This document shows positions 8,691 to 22,216 of a stretch of 64,000 bases of DNA, piece by piece (the first letter of the stretch is position 1; each line of letters opens with the position of its first letter). The stretch lies in NCBI RefSeq assembly GCF_040183065.1, contig NC_091119.1, positions 102,745,274-102,809,273 on the forward strand, given 5' to 3'. Made by a program: the position numbers and the translations under genes. Under the pieces are notes generated by a model. The model was not told the DNA's origin. It ran no database searches and worked only from the letters and a program-made list of their open reading frames with translations. Source of the DNA: Periplaneta americana (Eukaryota > Arthropoda > Insecta > Blattodea > Blattidae).

Positions 8691-9283
8691 TAGCTATTAC
8701 GTTATAGAAGATCTTATGATAATAGGAATTCCATATGTCCCTAATTTCCTGGAGGATTCACACTTCCTTGTTTGTTTCGTAATACAGAATCCCTAGGCAC
8801 GTATTTTTAGCAAAAATTGCAAAACTGTAATCGATAAATCACATATATACATATTTAAATTGACAGCTCTTCAAATTGCATTATGGTATTTAATAGGTAC
8901 TCTGGAAAGTTAAACAAGCAATAATGATAAAAAAGGAAGATAACAGTTTCACCTTATTTTGCTACTAGTCCAATAAAAATGCTAGCCTATAATAAGTACT
9001 TTCAAAGATTGATCCACTTGCTTCGATTTAATAATGCAACTTGCTTCTTAACGCAAATTATCATTCTCTTCCTTTTGCCAGTATTTCATATAGATGTCCC
9101 GATTTTTGTTTAGAGAAAAAGTGGAATGCTCTTAACCATATAATATTTGGGTAATTTCATAGAAGACGGGCACTTGGTTGAATATAGTACGTATTACCAA
9201 CTTTTTTATTTCAGAGTTAAATGTTAGTGATCTTTTAGTGACTTTTACATGTTAGTACTAGGTTTTTTATACTAGGTGTCGCC
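8691..9283. other. No gene seen
   Basis: AT-rich DNA with no recognisable coding or repeat feature. Confidence 0.5.
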
Positions 9284-9560
9284 GTGATTTTCTTTTAATT
9301 TGATTGGCTATAGTTGTCATTTGTTCTAGAATTTCCGTTAATTTTGAATGGATAATGACGTTATCAGTTGTTCTTGGTTGTTTGACGTGAGTGGTGTTAT
9401 GTTGTGTCTGATGGCTAAAGCTATTGAAAGTTTGTCATTTTATGATTTTCTTTCGATTTGATTGGTTATAATTGTAATTTATTCTAGAATTTTCATTAAT
9501 TTTGAATGGATAATGACGTCAGTTGTTCCTGGTTGTTTGACGTGAGTAATGTTACATTGT
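9284..9560. repeat. Diverged tandem duplication, about 155-bp unit
   Basis: Two copies (about 9284-9405 and 9440-9560) share GATTTTCTTT, TTTGATTGG, TTCTAGAATTT, TTAATTTTGAATGGATAATG and GGTTGTTTGACGTGAGT. No coding content was recognised. Confidence 0.8.
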
Positions 9561-10085
9561 AGATTTGTCTGCATTTGTCGAATGAGCATCATCATGCTTA
9601 CGAAAAGGCACTTTTCAGTGCCAATAATTTATTTTGTGTGCACAAGGTTGGAATTTTGAAGTAAGAGGGAAAGGAAGAAATCCGTGTTCTGAAATTATTG
9701 ATTAAATTTTGTGTCGATTTTGGTTTAGTTCTTTCGCTGGTGATTAAGGATTGTGTTGAATGTTGAGGAGAAAACTGTTTTTTCTGTGGTTTAAAGAAAT
9801 TACTTACTGAATTTTCTGTAGATGTTATGGTCTAATAAGTGTTCGAAGAGAATTTCATTTAGTGTAAAGACGTGGTTTATTTATGCACAGTTGACTGTAC
9901 GACAAAGTGTTAGTTTAGTTCTTTGTTGCTTGCATGGTTTAAGTTTAGATTGCCTTAAAGCCTGTGTCATTTATATTGGAAGTGAAGTGGTTGTCGATGA
10001 AGACGTCAATGAGAATTGAATTTTATTTGATAAGGTGATAAATTATTATGTTTTGTGTTTTTGTGATTTTTGGGGATAAAGTGCG
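9561..10085. other. No gene seen
   Basis: AT-rich. The 65-codon frame at 9822-10019 has no recognisable similarity. Confidence 0.4.
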
Positions 10086-10303
10086 GACGAAAACTACCAG
10101 AAAAGTACTACCAACTATGAAGTTCGAATGCCACGAAACGCCAAAAAAAATCAAAGGCGAAAAATTAAATATATTTTCATTTTTTGGAGGGCTTGTTCTT
10201 CTTTAAAAATACGAATATATATTTGATTTTTCATCCTTGATTTTGCGATGTTTGGTGACATTTGGACTTCATAGTTGGCAGAACGGTTTTGTTAGTTTTC
10301 GTC
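10086..10303. mobile_element. Foldback MITE
   Basis: Imperfect inverted arms of about 90 bases: GACGAAAACTACCAG with CCAACTATGAAGT at the left, and the inverse of GACGAAAACTAACAA with CCAACTATGAAGT at the right. The element is 218 bp, with an AT-rich centre. No coding capacity is present and no certain target duplication was seen. Confidence 0.75.
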
Positions 10304-10379
10304 AGCCATGTTGGATTTTGCCCGTCTCCTAGGAAATTACCAATATTTGATAGGCTCTTCGTTTATAGTATATAATTAG

Positions 10380-12575
<2,196 letters not shown>

Positions 12576-12654
12576 ATAATTAGATTATAACGGCGAACAA
12601 AAGTGAAGTTTTATTACCAAGTGGGTCAAGTTGGAGTTAATGCAGCTACTAAAT

Positions 12655-13125
12655 CTGCAAAGCATAAGTCTGATTTCGTGATTATAAAAATTAATTATAA
12701 TAATATTAATACACTATTTCTATTTCTTCATAAGACGAATGCGTGCATTCGGTTGAAGAGAAACCTCGGCACACCTCGGCACACGGGACACAAACTTCCA
12801 ACACGGGTTGTTAGGTTAGCTTCACTCGTAGATGCTAAGTCTGCAAAGCATGTCTGATTTCGTGATTATAAAAACTAATTACAATAATATTAATGCAATA
12901 TTTCTTTTTCATCAAACGAATACGTGCATTCGGTTGAAGAGAAACCTTGGTACACCCATTTTCTATAGCACGCGACACAAACTTCCAACTTGGGTTGTTA
13001 GGTTAGCTTCGCTCGTAAATGCTAAGTGTACAAAGCGTAAATCTGATTTAGTGATTATAAAAATTAATTACAATAATATCAATACACTAATCCTTTATCT
13101 TAATCAAACTAATACGTAAACAATA
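12655..13125. repeat. Tandem repeat, about 185-bp unit, 2.5 copies
   Basis: TCTGATTTCGTGATTATAAA recurs at about 12670, 12855 and 13043. CATTCGGTTGAAGAGAAACC and GGTTGTTAGGTTAGCTTC also recur in register. The array starts about 75 bp right of the hAT element. No coding function was recognised. Confidence 0.9.
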
Positions 13126-13365
13126 CAAATCTAAGCGACTAACTTAGGCTAAATCATTCATTACCGTATCTAGCCTACCGGTAATAAGTACATTTCACAC
13201 ATGCATATTTACCTGTGAAAAGTTATTCCAGGAATTTTTTTGAAAACCTGTTTGTGCAGCCATATGCAGAACATGTAGGCATATTGAAATTAGTTAATTT
13301 ATTAATTAAAACAATGATGCAACATCACAATCAACTGCCCATGTGCTAACCGGGAGCCCAATGTT

Positions 13366-13530
13366 TTGGTAGCATCATAATGGCGACTGTCCACAAAAGC
13401 GGCTTCACCTCGAAGCTGATTATATCTACTCTATGCATTCAGTGCTCGTTGGGTGCAACCGACTGCCATGTAGAGGTATCGACTGAATTTATTTTCCATG
13501 TCACACTAAATATCGATCGACAGAGATCGT
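13366..13530 (+). repeat. Inverted partner of 8460-8690
   Basis: CAATGTTTTGGTAGCATCAT, TCTACTCTATGCATTC and GCTCGTTGGGTGCAACC match the minus strand at 8460-8690. It lies directly upstream of the Harbinger-like exon, so it may be the 5' region of that element family or a promoter-proximal repeat. Confidence 0.7.
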
Positions 13531-13531
13531 T

Positions 13532-13564
13532 CAAACCGTTGCTAAGCAACGGTTCAAACGTAAA
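13532..13564. promoter_or_regulatory. X-box-like palindrome
   Basis: The palindrome CCGTTGCTAAGCAACGG resembles the RFX-factor X-box (GTTGCYATGGYAAC) and sits about 50 bases before the ATG at 13604 of the Harbinger-like exon. The match is by eye only. Confidence 0.3.
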
Positions 13565-13603
13565 CACTTGAACAGTAGAAAAATCATATTACGAAGCGGG
13601 AAA

Positions 13604-13852
13604 ATGAATAGCGACAGCTCAGGTCAAGATAAATATACGTGAGAGCTTGGGAGAGTTCCACCAGCTTGTACCTTCGTTGTGGGATGACGAAGAAAAGTTT
13701 AAATATTATTATCGTTTGTCCATTAATACATACAAGGAAATAATAGAGAAAATGAGGCCACTAATAGATGTTGGGCACACAAATTTCAGGAGAAGCATAA
13801 GTTTTGAAGAAAGGCTGACTGACTGTAACTTTGAGGTAAGCATTTAAATGCT
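13604..13852 (+). pseudogene. PIF/Harbinger (HARBI1-like) transposase, first exon relic
   Basis: The frame starting at 13647 (TTG codon) encodes GEFHQLVPSLWDDEEKFKYY and then MRPLIDVGHTNFRRSISFEE, matching the N-terminal region of PIF/Harbinger nucleases and HARBI1. Upstream in another frame, ATG 13604 begins MNSDSSGQDKYT and stops, so one frameshift separates the probable start from the conserved part. The conserved frame ends near GAGGTAAGCATT, a good 5' splice site (GTAAGC at about 13834-13839), consistent with a spliced transposase gene. No downstream nuclease exon was recognised in the next 2 kb. It is probably a transposon relic; a host HARBI1-like gene is less likely. Confidence 0.7.
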
Positions 13853-14060
13853 TTTTAATTGGAGGTTTGAAAGTGGCATTCAGTATTGACATAAGGAAAA
13901 GTATGGCAATAGTAAAGTTTAGCGGTCCCTACTGAGATATATTTAAAATCATCTGCCTCAAGTGAGGTTGACCACTGGGGTCCGAAATTAACAAACATAA
14001 AAGATAAAGGGAAATGAAACGAGTAAAATACTTATTAGATTTGCACATTAAAACAAAAAT

Positions 14061-14390
14061 TTATGTGTTAACATATAAATGATAGTGTAGAATTTGAAGA
14101 GAGGCTTTCAGAATTTCCATCACAATCTTGTGAACCTCATAAAAGGGAGTTTTAAAGGATTTAAGGATATTACATGTAAATTTTTGTAAACAACCCCTCG
14201 CTCCAAATAGTAAGCCTGTAACATCCCAGTTGTAAAGCGAAGTGCCATATTTTTCACTGAGGTATGGAAGACAGGTACAGTACATATTCAGCTCTCTTGT
14301 CATTTATCTGCAGTGCCTGATTCGTGTCTCGTTTAAAGCAAATTGCAGGGTCTAAGACCGTAGTCGAACTTTCTTTAAATAGGATAATAG
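14061..14390 (-). pseudogene. RLE-type LINE, C-terminal fragment
   Basis: Reading leftward, the 80-codon frame contains CLPYLSEKYG, then WDVTGLLFGARGCLQKFT and LQILHYHL. The LINE at 41.7-42.8 kb carries CLPYLSQKYN and LLFGSRG at the same place, so both are the extreme C-terminus of a LINE with a restriction-like endonuclease. Upstream, in another frame (to about 14390), DPAICFKRDTNQA matches the endonuclease end (ILDPTIRFE). Only the 3' tail is present, as expected for a 5'-truncated LINE. Confidence 0.75.
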
Positions 14391-15123
14391 AGTCGAAGAT
14401 ATTCCTTCATAACATGCACACACCTGAAAATAAAAGAGCTGAATATGACGAGTTTCAGATTGTTTGAAAACCAGTTGCACCAGTACATTGCTTTTATACC
14501 TTAATTTGCAGCTGTCTGATTATAGTGCAGGTGAATAATATATAATTAGCCTACAGTTACATTTATATAAGTTTACTGTATATTACTTTTATTTCTTGAT
14601 TAACTGCTTGTCCACCCTGTTGAAGTTATGAGATAATCATCTACTGTGAATTGATTCATACTTAAATTAATTTAGTAAACTAACATTCCATGGGAACTAG
14701 AAGTGTGATCTCAGGCTCGTTTTAATTCTGTGTATGATGCTGTTTGGATTTTTGTCAGTTTAATAGCAGGTCAATATTATAAAAATGTGTGATTTTTTTA
14801 CGCTTAGAAAATGTTTTAGTATGTAACTTTTGAGTGCAGTTTAGTATTTTCATGACTTTATTTTAATATTATGCAAATAATAAAGTACCCTACCCCTTTC
14901 ATTTTCTGCTACAAAATACAAATATGGTATAATATATGCACGTTTTTTATAATGATATTGCAAGAAACGTAACAAAAATGTAACATTAATTTTCTGTTAC
15001 AATTGCTCTTTTCTGTACTAATTTGGAAATATGGATGCAATTTCACATTCATTTCTGGATAAATTCCATACAAGATTGCATTGTTACAAATTGGTGAGTA
15101 AAACCTTAAGTTTCTCTGAAAGC

Positions 15124-15124
<1 letters not shown>
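14391..15124. other. No gene seen
   Basis: AT-rich DNA with no recognisable feature. Confidence 0.45.

Positions 15125-15186
<62 letters not shown>
15125..15186. repeat. (TA)n microsatellite
   Basis: About 31 TA units. The frame spanning it (15031-15234) is an artefact giving alternating Tyr-Ile. Confidence 0.98.
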
Positions 15187-15190
<4 letters not shown>

Positions 15191-16418
15191 TATTACACCT
15201 TTCATATGACATTATTGCATTTAATTACATGTAAAAATATACTGCCAATATAAATATCGGATGTTTGAGATATCTCATGATTCTAAATTAATAGTAATAT
15301 TTTTTTATTTATTTGAACAAAATTATGTAAGGAATCCGTAAGAAAACTAAAATTATAGGTGACAAGTAATAGAAATGATTGCTGCTATGTTTGAAATTGA
15401 GAAAACTATCTTATTCAAAATATAAAAATAAAGTTATGCACAACTTTGTATATGTACTGCACTTGTCTGTTCAACTATATATTTGTGTAAATATTGTATG
15501 GTGCACTAGCCTTGTTCATCTTGTGCATTTACATTAACGTAAGTATGGACAAGAAACTCTTATTTTGCAGAGCGTACGAAGCATGGTCAGTATATTTTTA
15601 CAGTAATATGGTCTAGGACTTAACTTCTATGAAGAAATAGATCAATATAGGTGTTTGATCATTCTCATCATATTATTCCTCTTTTGACCTGTTTCATTAC
15701 AGTCATTTACAAAGAAAAGCCATAAGAACCAGCGGTATATCCAAGTATTGCTGTAAGAAGACATGGATTGTTTTTTTATTAGACTAGGAATACAATGTGG
15801 AAGCTGTACTGGACTGGATATGGGGAATAGCAGCTTTCAGGCCGGTGCCCATGACTCGACAAGGCTTGGTACTTAATAGCATGTCATGAGTGTGAGGCTA
15901 TGGTCTGCAGTCTGGTTTTGTCTTTGCAGTCACATGGCATTTAATGTATAGTGTTTAGTAATGAGTTAGTGATTTATAATTTATATATCAATAATGTAAT
16001 GGGGTAATGTCAAATAGCTTTCACAATCCAAGAAAGAATTTTTATAAGCAATATAAGGGTCATTCCATTGTGACACTTTGTGACATTTGTACTATAATTA
16101 TTCATGAAAGAAAAAAAATAGAACTAAATGTTCAAATTTGTTCAAAATTTATTTTTACAAAAGTGCTTCAAAATCACTAAAAGAACATTACAATAGAGAC
16201 TGTACATTCTACAAAACATACTTTTTTTCTGTGACAGTTGTAACCATTTCATGACATGAAGTTCCCACAAGAGTTTTTTAAGACAAGATTTCTGTTAAGT
16301 TTTGGGATAAGTAATATCAACTTATATTTTTTTCCTGATACATTAGGTAGCAGTGTATAAGACCTCATATACACAGTAGATATGATGCTTTAGAAAACAC
16401 GGAAATTTTACTTGAAAG
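15187..16418. other. No gene seen
   Basis: AT-rich DNA. I found no convincing frame, repeat or terminal inverted repeat. Confidence 0.4.
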
Positions 16419-16957
16419 GTTTGAAAGTAAATCCTGGAAAGACCAAATACTAATTATGTCTCGTGACCAGAGTTAGAATTTATAAAACAATTACATTACC
16501 GGTTGCTCTGTATGGTTGTGAAATTTGGACTCTCACTTTGAGAAGGAAATAGAGATTAAGGGTGTTTGAGAATAAGGTTCTTAGGAAAATATTTGGGGCT
16601 AAGAGGGATGAAGTTACAGGAGAATGGAGACAGTTACACAACGCAGAACTGCATGCATTGTATTCGTCACCTGACATAATTAGGAATATTAAATCCAGAT
16701 GTTTGAGATGGGTAGGGCATGTAGCATATATGGGCGAATCCAGAAATGCATATAGAGTGTTAGTTGGGAGATTGGAAGGAAAAAGATCTTTAGGGAGGCC
16801 GAAACATAGATGGGAAGATAATATTAAAATGGACTTGAGGGAGGTGGGATATGATGATAGAGACTGGATTAATCTTGCACAGGATAGAGACCAGTGGTGG
16901 GCTTATGTGAGGGCAACAATGAATCTGGGGTTCCTTAAAAGCCATTTGTAAGTAAGT
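16419..16957 (+). pseudogene. EN-RT type LINE, C-terminal fragment (copy 1)
   Basis: The segment begins with a scrap of the RT-thumb region (VNPGKTKY-like, about 16425-16465) joined to the distal domain. It then reads VFENKVLRKIFGAKRDEV (about 16563-16616), CLRWVGHVAYMGESRNAYRV and NLAQDRDQW. The LINE at 47.3-49.2 kb carries the same C-terminus. The missing stretch near 16470 is an internal deletion. The final frame, 16562-16951, is open, but the reverse transcriptase is absent. Confidence 0.85.
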
Positions 16958-17405
16958 CTCGTGACCAGAACATAGTACGAAATGGAGATATAAAAATTGG
17001 AAATTTATCCTTTATAAAGATGGAAAAATTCAAATACCTTGCAGCAAATATAAATTATACACGAGAGGAAATTAAAACGCAAAATAAATATGGAAAATGT
17101 CTGTTATTATTCGGTTGAGAAGCTTTTGTCATTCACTCTGTTTTCAAAAAAGCTGAAAGTTAGGATTTATAAAACAGTTATATTATTGGTTTTTCTGTAT
17201 GGTTATAAAACTTTGATTCCCACTTTGAGAGAGTAACAGAAAATAAGGTGCTTAGGAAAATATTTGGAGTAAGAGGATGAAGTTACAGAAGAATGGAGAA
17301 AGTTACACAACACAGAACTGCACGCATTGGGACTGGATTAAGCTTGCTCAGGATAGGGACCGATTGCGGGGTTATGTGAGAGTGGCAATGAACCTCTGGG
17401 TTTAT
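16958..17405 (+). pseudogene. EN-RT type LINE, C-terminal fragment (copy 2)
   Basis: A second, more decayed copy begins immediately after copy 1 at TCTCGTGACCAGAACATAGT (MSRDQNIV in the intact family) and runs through the same order of segments. It has an internal jump near 17328 from the HALY region to GLAQDRD. The two copies lie head to tail with no spacer. Confidence 0.75.
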
Positions 17406-17796
17406 GTATGTGACGGTTGCCACGTTGTGTGAACTTTTTAATCGTATACGATGATATCTGCATGCACATAGGCTAATTTCTATATAAAGTGATAACATCA
17501 TCATCAACTCTTGAAGGTTTAGGAGAGCTGTCTTGTTCTGCCTCATGCTTGATGCCACATTCATGCTGGTTTCCCTGCAGCCTCATATTAAAGTGGTACC
17601 ATATTTTTATTTAATTTCTTCGTGTAACCACTACAGGTTGCCATCGACAAAGAATACCATGATGCATTAGAGTAAATGCCTTGAGGCTTAGTGATACATT
17701 GTTGTTAGAGTGAAAAATAACAGTTTGAATTATGTTGAAACACATGATATTAAACGAAGTAACGTCAAGGAGATCCGAATTAGTCATGGTCCATAT
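17406..17796. other. No gene seen; possible LINE 3' untranslated region
   Basis: This lies just downstream (on the minus strand) of the LINE frame that ends near 17797, so part of it may be that element's 3' untranslated region. No poly(A) or tail repeat was identified. Confidence 0.4.
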
Positions 17797-19250
17797 GTAT
17801 GATGCCTGAAAATAGCTATTGAGCCTTTGAGTGCTGCAATTGTTAGATCTCTTAAAATATTTTTATGCAGGCCAAAAGATTTACAGAAGTCGACTAGGAA
17901 CTAGGGTATGGTCCCACGGGCTCCTATCATTAGTCCCATAGTGACAATGGATTCCAGATGGTATTTGTCCTTATAAAAACTGATGGAAGGTTCGTATATA
18001 TTTCTTTTTTCCTCGTGTACTTCTTCTGGCTGGTGTTCGTGCGATTCGAATCTCACAGTAGGATCTATGATGTAACCTTCAAGAGAGGGAGGTTTAAATG
18101 CAATTATGTCGATTCTTCGATTACTGCCCTCACTGGATATGCCGTGTATTTCTTCATATACTGAATAACCTTTGTTCCTTAAGGCAGTTGCTATTATAGA
18201 TCTTACTGTATGATGGCGCGTATTTCATAGAAGTTCACTGTGTGAACAGGCCCCTAGGACATGGGCAAGGGTTTCAACCTCCCTGTCGCAACATCGACAG
18301 AGGTTACTGCCCGAAGACCTGCCAGGTACACTACGCACAGCTGACACGTTCGCATTCATCTTGATCGCTTCCCTCCACTCACTACAGATTCCGGATCCAC
18401 TTACAAGCCGGGGTATATTGTTGGTATAAGAGCACGCCTTTGCATTTATGTTTTTTCTGGCTCCAGTTGTCAAACGCTTTTTCTCTTAATACTTGCCGTA
18501 CCTTTCGCGTATCTACAGTGCCGTATTTATTTAAAATATTTGCTGATTCGGTGATATTGAGTGCTGTGGGACTGGATGTAATTTCTTGGGATAATGGCAT
18601 TGTAGCATGTAGGAAGGAATTATTGGATTTAAGCAATATCTTACATGCATTTATATGTTGTAAGTATAATTCCCATGCTGAACAAAATAAACTTAATCCC
18701 TTGAATTTTGTGTCTGTATACAACATATCTGTAGGAAGGTCATTAGGCAGTTGCAGTAATAATATCTGCATCCATTATGAATTTAGTAGAAATTCTTTTT
18801 GGAGGCACTGTCTGAAATGGATATATTAGACTAGAACAGATTGAGGTGTTAATGATGTTGTATTTTTGATCCGCTTGTATGGTGAAGAAATAAGCTATTC
18901 TACATTTGTTCTTACTTTAGACAATGCTGAAAGAGGATCAAAATTAATCTCATCATAAAAATTGACTCCTAGATAGTGAATGAAGTCACCTCTTTGCAAA
19001 CCAGCTATTTCATTTCCAGACGAGATGTGGAAATTTTCTTCAAACAGCTGACCCTCTTTTAATACAAATGCCTTTACACTTGTTAATGTTAATATCTAGT
19101 CCGATTTCATCGAATTGTTGGAATGCATGATTGAAGAGTGTAAAGCGGATTTTTTGTCTTTACCAATGATAACAATATCATCTGCGAAGCCCATTACAGT
19201 TAATTGATCTTCAGATGGACTTAAGTTAAATCCATACTGAGTAGTCATGC
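17797..19250 (-). pseudogene. RLE-type LINE: RT, zinc knuckle and endonuclease, decayed
   Basis: Read leftward from 19250: the catalytic box FADD (minus-strand TTCGCAGATGAT, 19177-19188) sits in VMGFADDIVIIGKD. RT-thumb residues follow, then LYTDTKFKGLSLFCSAWELY (in 18382-18771). Next come the CCHC-type knuckle CRCCDREVETLAHVLGAC (about 18246-18300), the restriction-like endonuclease signature (RRIDIIAF then IIDPTVRFE, about 18045-18120), EEKRNIYEP and the terminal MIGARG segment, stopping near 17797. The order RT, knuckle, endonuclease is that of the R2-like LINE group. Several frameshifts and stops break it. No 28S rDNA flanks it, so it is not an R2 in its usual site. Confidence 0.85.
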
Positions 19251-19689
19251 CGTGTTCACTATTCTTACACTTATTATTCTAAATATATGGAAAATATTAT
19301 TATTCATAATTTGTGTGACGATTGGGACATTAAGCGCTATTAACTGTGCTAAAGTAAATGTGATTAATATATTTAATATAAAAACTGGAGAACCTATGAA
19401 CAACATGTATTTCTCTCCAATATTAAAGGAGAAACAATGGCACTCTTCAAAACAAAAGAACAGTGAGTTGCACAACATAGTTTAGCCAACCACAGAAATT
19501 ATAAATTCAAGGCATTTAGTTTTATCCATACTTTAAATTAAAAAATCTGGAATATTACAGAAAACACGGGATCAGTATTTGGTTGTAATATGCCAATAAC
19601 CATAAAATTAATCATTACCTGTCAAAATGCACAAAAAAATTAACTTTAAAATTGTATGGTTATGTCAAAGTTTACATGGAATGACTCAT
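19251..19689. other. No gene seen
   Basis: AT-rich. Overlapping 77-codon frames on both strands (19245-19485) are mutual shadows without recognisable similarity. Confidence 0.45.
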
Positions 19690-20055
19690 AAATATATAAA
19701 TAGATCCTTGGCACAACAGCCTATGGAGGGTCAGATCATCAGTCGACTGCTGGCCTCACGTCTGCATGCCTCAGCAAGTGTGAACGATAATCAAAGCAAT
19801 ACTGGTATGAAGGTAACATGTGATTAGCACAATAATCCCTACCCCAGCCATTACAGCTGGCTCACGAGACCGGATTCCACTATGTGTTGTAGCTCCCCAA
19901 ATTCAACATGCTGCTGAGTGGTCACTGTTCCTATACACTGGTCGAGATTTCATGAGAAAATTTGTTCTCTCCCCTGAGGACTGGAACCAGCGGTCATTTC
20001 GTATCACTAGGCCAAAGCATAATGCCTTATACCACGCAGATACAGTGATGGACTT
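19690..20055 (-). repeat. tRNA-derived SINE, family C
   Basis: It matches 60373-60715 in order, for example TGTGATTAGCACAATAATCC, GCTGAGTGG and GAGAAAATTT. On the minus strand the 60.5-kb copy has a tRNA-like head with box B-like GGTTCGAGTC; here the box is mutated. The 3' (left) end is diverged. Confidence 0.75.
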
Positions 20056-20509
20056 TCATAAACATTACGTTGTTCGTCTTATAGAGATGTCATTGACAAC
20101 TTCAAAGGAAGTTTCTGCAAGTTGATCCTCTTGGTAAATTCGGAGTTTATAAAATAACCAAAAAATTTCGTGAATCAGGTTTTGTGATCCTGTGATTAAT
20201 TTGGCTACATAGGTATATTCTCATATAGATGCTGAACCTGACCAAGTGGTAATTACAACTTAGATCAGAAGCTACCTACCTACTCTGGAAAGAGAATAGC
20301 ACCTACCAAAACTGGATCAGCAAAACGTAGAAAGGGAAAAACAGTTAAGAGACGCATTCACAATTCATTTTGAAAGTCAAGTAGTTCAAGGTAATGTTGT
20401 TCCATCTTGAATCTTGTGTACACTACTTTTAACACTTAAATATAAATGATTGGTTAAATGGCAAACTTACTAGTGTTAAATTATATAAGCACGTGTGACT
20501 TACAGCTGT
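20056..20509. other. No gene seen
   Basis: AT-rich DNA without recognised coding content. Confidence 0.4.
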
Positions 20510-20560
20510 TTTGGTGTATCTTTCACACCATCCTCAGAGTCTACTAGATCCTGGTGTCAT
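20510..20560 (-). other. Hammerhead-like motif of Penelope type
   Basis: On the minus strand, CTGAGGATGGTGTGAAAGAT continues ACACCAAAACAGCTG. It has the layout CUGANGA, hairpin, GAAAC found in the ribozyme motif of Penelope-like elements. The final box is AAAAC rather than GAAAC, so it is probably decayed. Confidence 0.4.
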
Positions 20561-21112
20561 CATCGACATCGCTGCAAAGATTGGATCCTGCAGGTGCCCT
20601 TGTTCAAAATACTTGTCTTGCAATATTAGATGACTACAGGTATCAATGTACTCTGCCCTTAACTACATAACAACCCAATGGCTGGAACTGAAAACAGAAC
20701 ACAGCCTTAATCCACAAAGTGAAAAATTAATTTAATGATGGCGTGTTTCTTTCATTGTTCCTCCAATCAAGCAACTGCTGAAAAGACTTTATGAATGTAT
20801 GAAAATACTGAAAAATGTTGCTAGTTTAAGTTTCCATTATGTTCTACAACAAATCAAGGTTTTCTTAATTCAACACAGCCAAAAAAGTTACTGAAAACAT
20901 TTAAGTACAGTAACGCGCGATGAACTTGATGAAATGGAAAAATTTCAGCTTTACTATTGATTTTTGGGATAAAGTTTTCCAGTACAAAGAGGTATCAAAT
21001 ACAAAACCATTAAAAGAATTAGCATACCAAGTTCGCACCATCAATGTTATGTCTTGCTTGGTGAAATTCAGAAGTGGTTTCGAAGCATTATCGTTAAACC
21101 AAAATTAGTCCA
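20561..21112. other. Possible hAT scrap; otherwise no gene seen
   Basis: A short stretch near 20915-20955 reads TRDELDEMEKFQLYY in one frame, which could be a hAT scrap. It is too short to assign. Confidence 0.3.
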
Positions 21113-21672
21113 CCACTGTGGTCTTGTGGTAGTGCGTTTGCTCCCGAACTTAGCGGGCCAGGGTTCGATTCCCTGCTTGGGACAAGTTGCCTGGGTGAGG
21201 TATTTTTTTTCAGGGTTTTTCCCTCCTATGAATGAATATCAGGTAACTTTATCAGGCGTATGGAACCCCACTCATTCTCGTCACTTCTTTTCCCCCTCAT
21301 CATCCTTTCCTTATCTTCTGATTGTGTACTTGGTTTTCAGATCGCGCCTGCGGCAGCCATCCAAAGCTCCTGACGCTCTTGGCTGGCTCTATGGAGATTC
21401 CAAAGCATGGTAGTTGCGGAACCCATTCCCCTCCCGATGGGAGGGGTGGCCTATACCTTAGACCATTTAAGGGGGGAATGTGAGGGTGCTGTTGTGGTGG
21501 AATGGTACACGGACTTAGAGGGATGGTGGGACTGGTCATTAGGGTGTTGGGATTTAGGTCGGCTCGACGTGGGTGCGGTCGTTGAGCTACAACTCATCCC
21601 AGGGGCGCACAATAGACCTCAGGTCGCGGGTGCATAGAGATGTTCTCCTCCCGGCCTCATAGAGAGAAAAAA
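21113..21672 (+). repeat. tRNA-derived SINE, family D (long)
   Basis: A tRNA-like head (about 21113-21183) has a good box B (GGGTTCGATTCCC, about 21164-21176) and a box A-like TGGTCTTGTGGTAG. A body of about 480 bp follows, clearly richer in G and C than its surroundings, ending in an A-rich tail (21664-21678). Frames on both strands are incidental. The length is unusual, so a composite of a SINE with another repeat is possible. Confidence 0.65.
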
Positions 21673-22216
21673 AAAACAAAATTATAAATAGAATAGAAAT
21701 TTCAATAAATTTTGAAATTAGGGCTGCACTAAGACGGAGTGTTATGTACTGTTATAATTTTTAATTTCTTCAACACAATCATGTTAAAAATTTGAACTAC
21801 AACTGCAGCTGCAGGTGTTTCAAACTTCATCTTCTACACCTTTATCTGAAACGTGAAATCACTAATTTTATAGTTTCTATATTGAGTGTTTAATAATTAT
21901 TTATATCTTATCTACTCATTATTTAACAATTAAGTGCAAACAAATTTGTAGAAACAAAAATTAGGTGGGTTTTATGACGTTAAATTTGGTGAGTTTTTGT
22001 ACGTGTGTAGTGACTTTTCGCAAATTGGAGTTGGCGGCACTGTCGAATAGGTGCAGGCGGTGATTTACAAAGTAGTTTCGTTTGGTGTTAAGTTGAGAGG
22101 ATAAACTAATGTATTTGTAGTTTCTGAGTGATTAAGTAATGATTTTACGTAAGTCAGTTCGTAGACATTCATTTAATTTAATATACTGTAATCGTAAGCA
22201 GCAAATTTGGTTTGAA
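21673..22216. other. No gene seen
   Basis: AT-rich DNA between the SINE and the THAP relic. It may include part of the 5' flank of the THAP-bearing element. Confidence 0.4.

Noticed and set aside
15031-15234. 67-codon frame of alternating Tyr-Ile
   Set aside because: Translation of a (TA)n microsatellite.
21054-21637. Overlapping frames of 76-119 codons at 21.1-21.6 kb
   Set aside because: They fall in the GC-rich family D SINE and have no protein similarity that I recognise.
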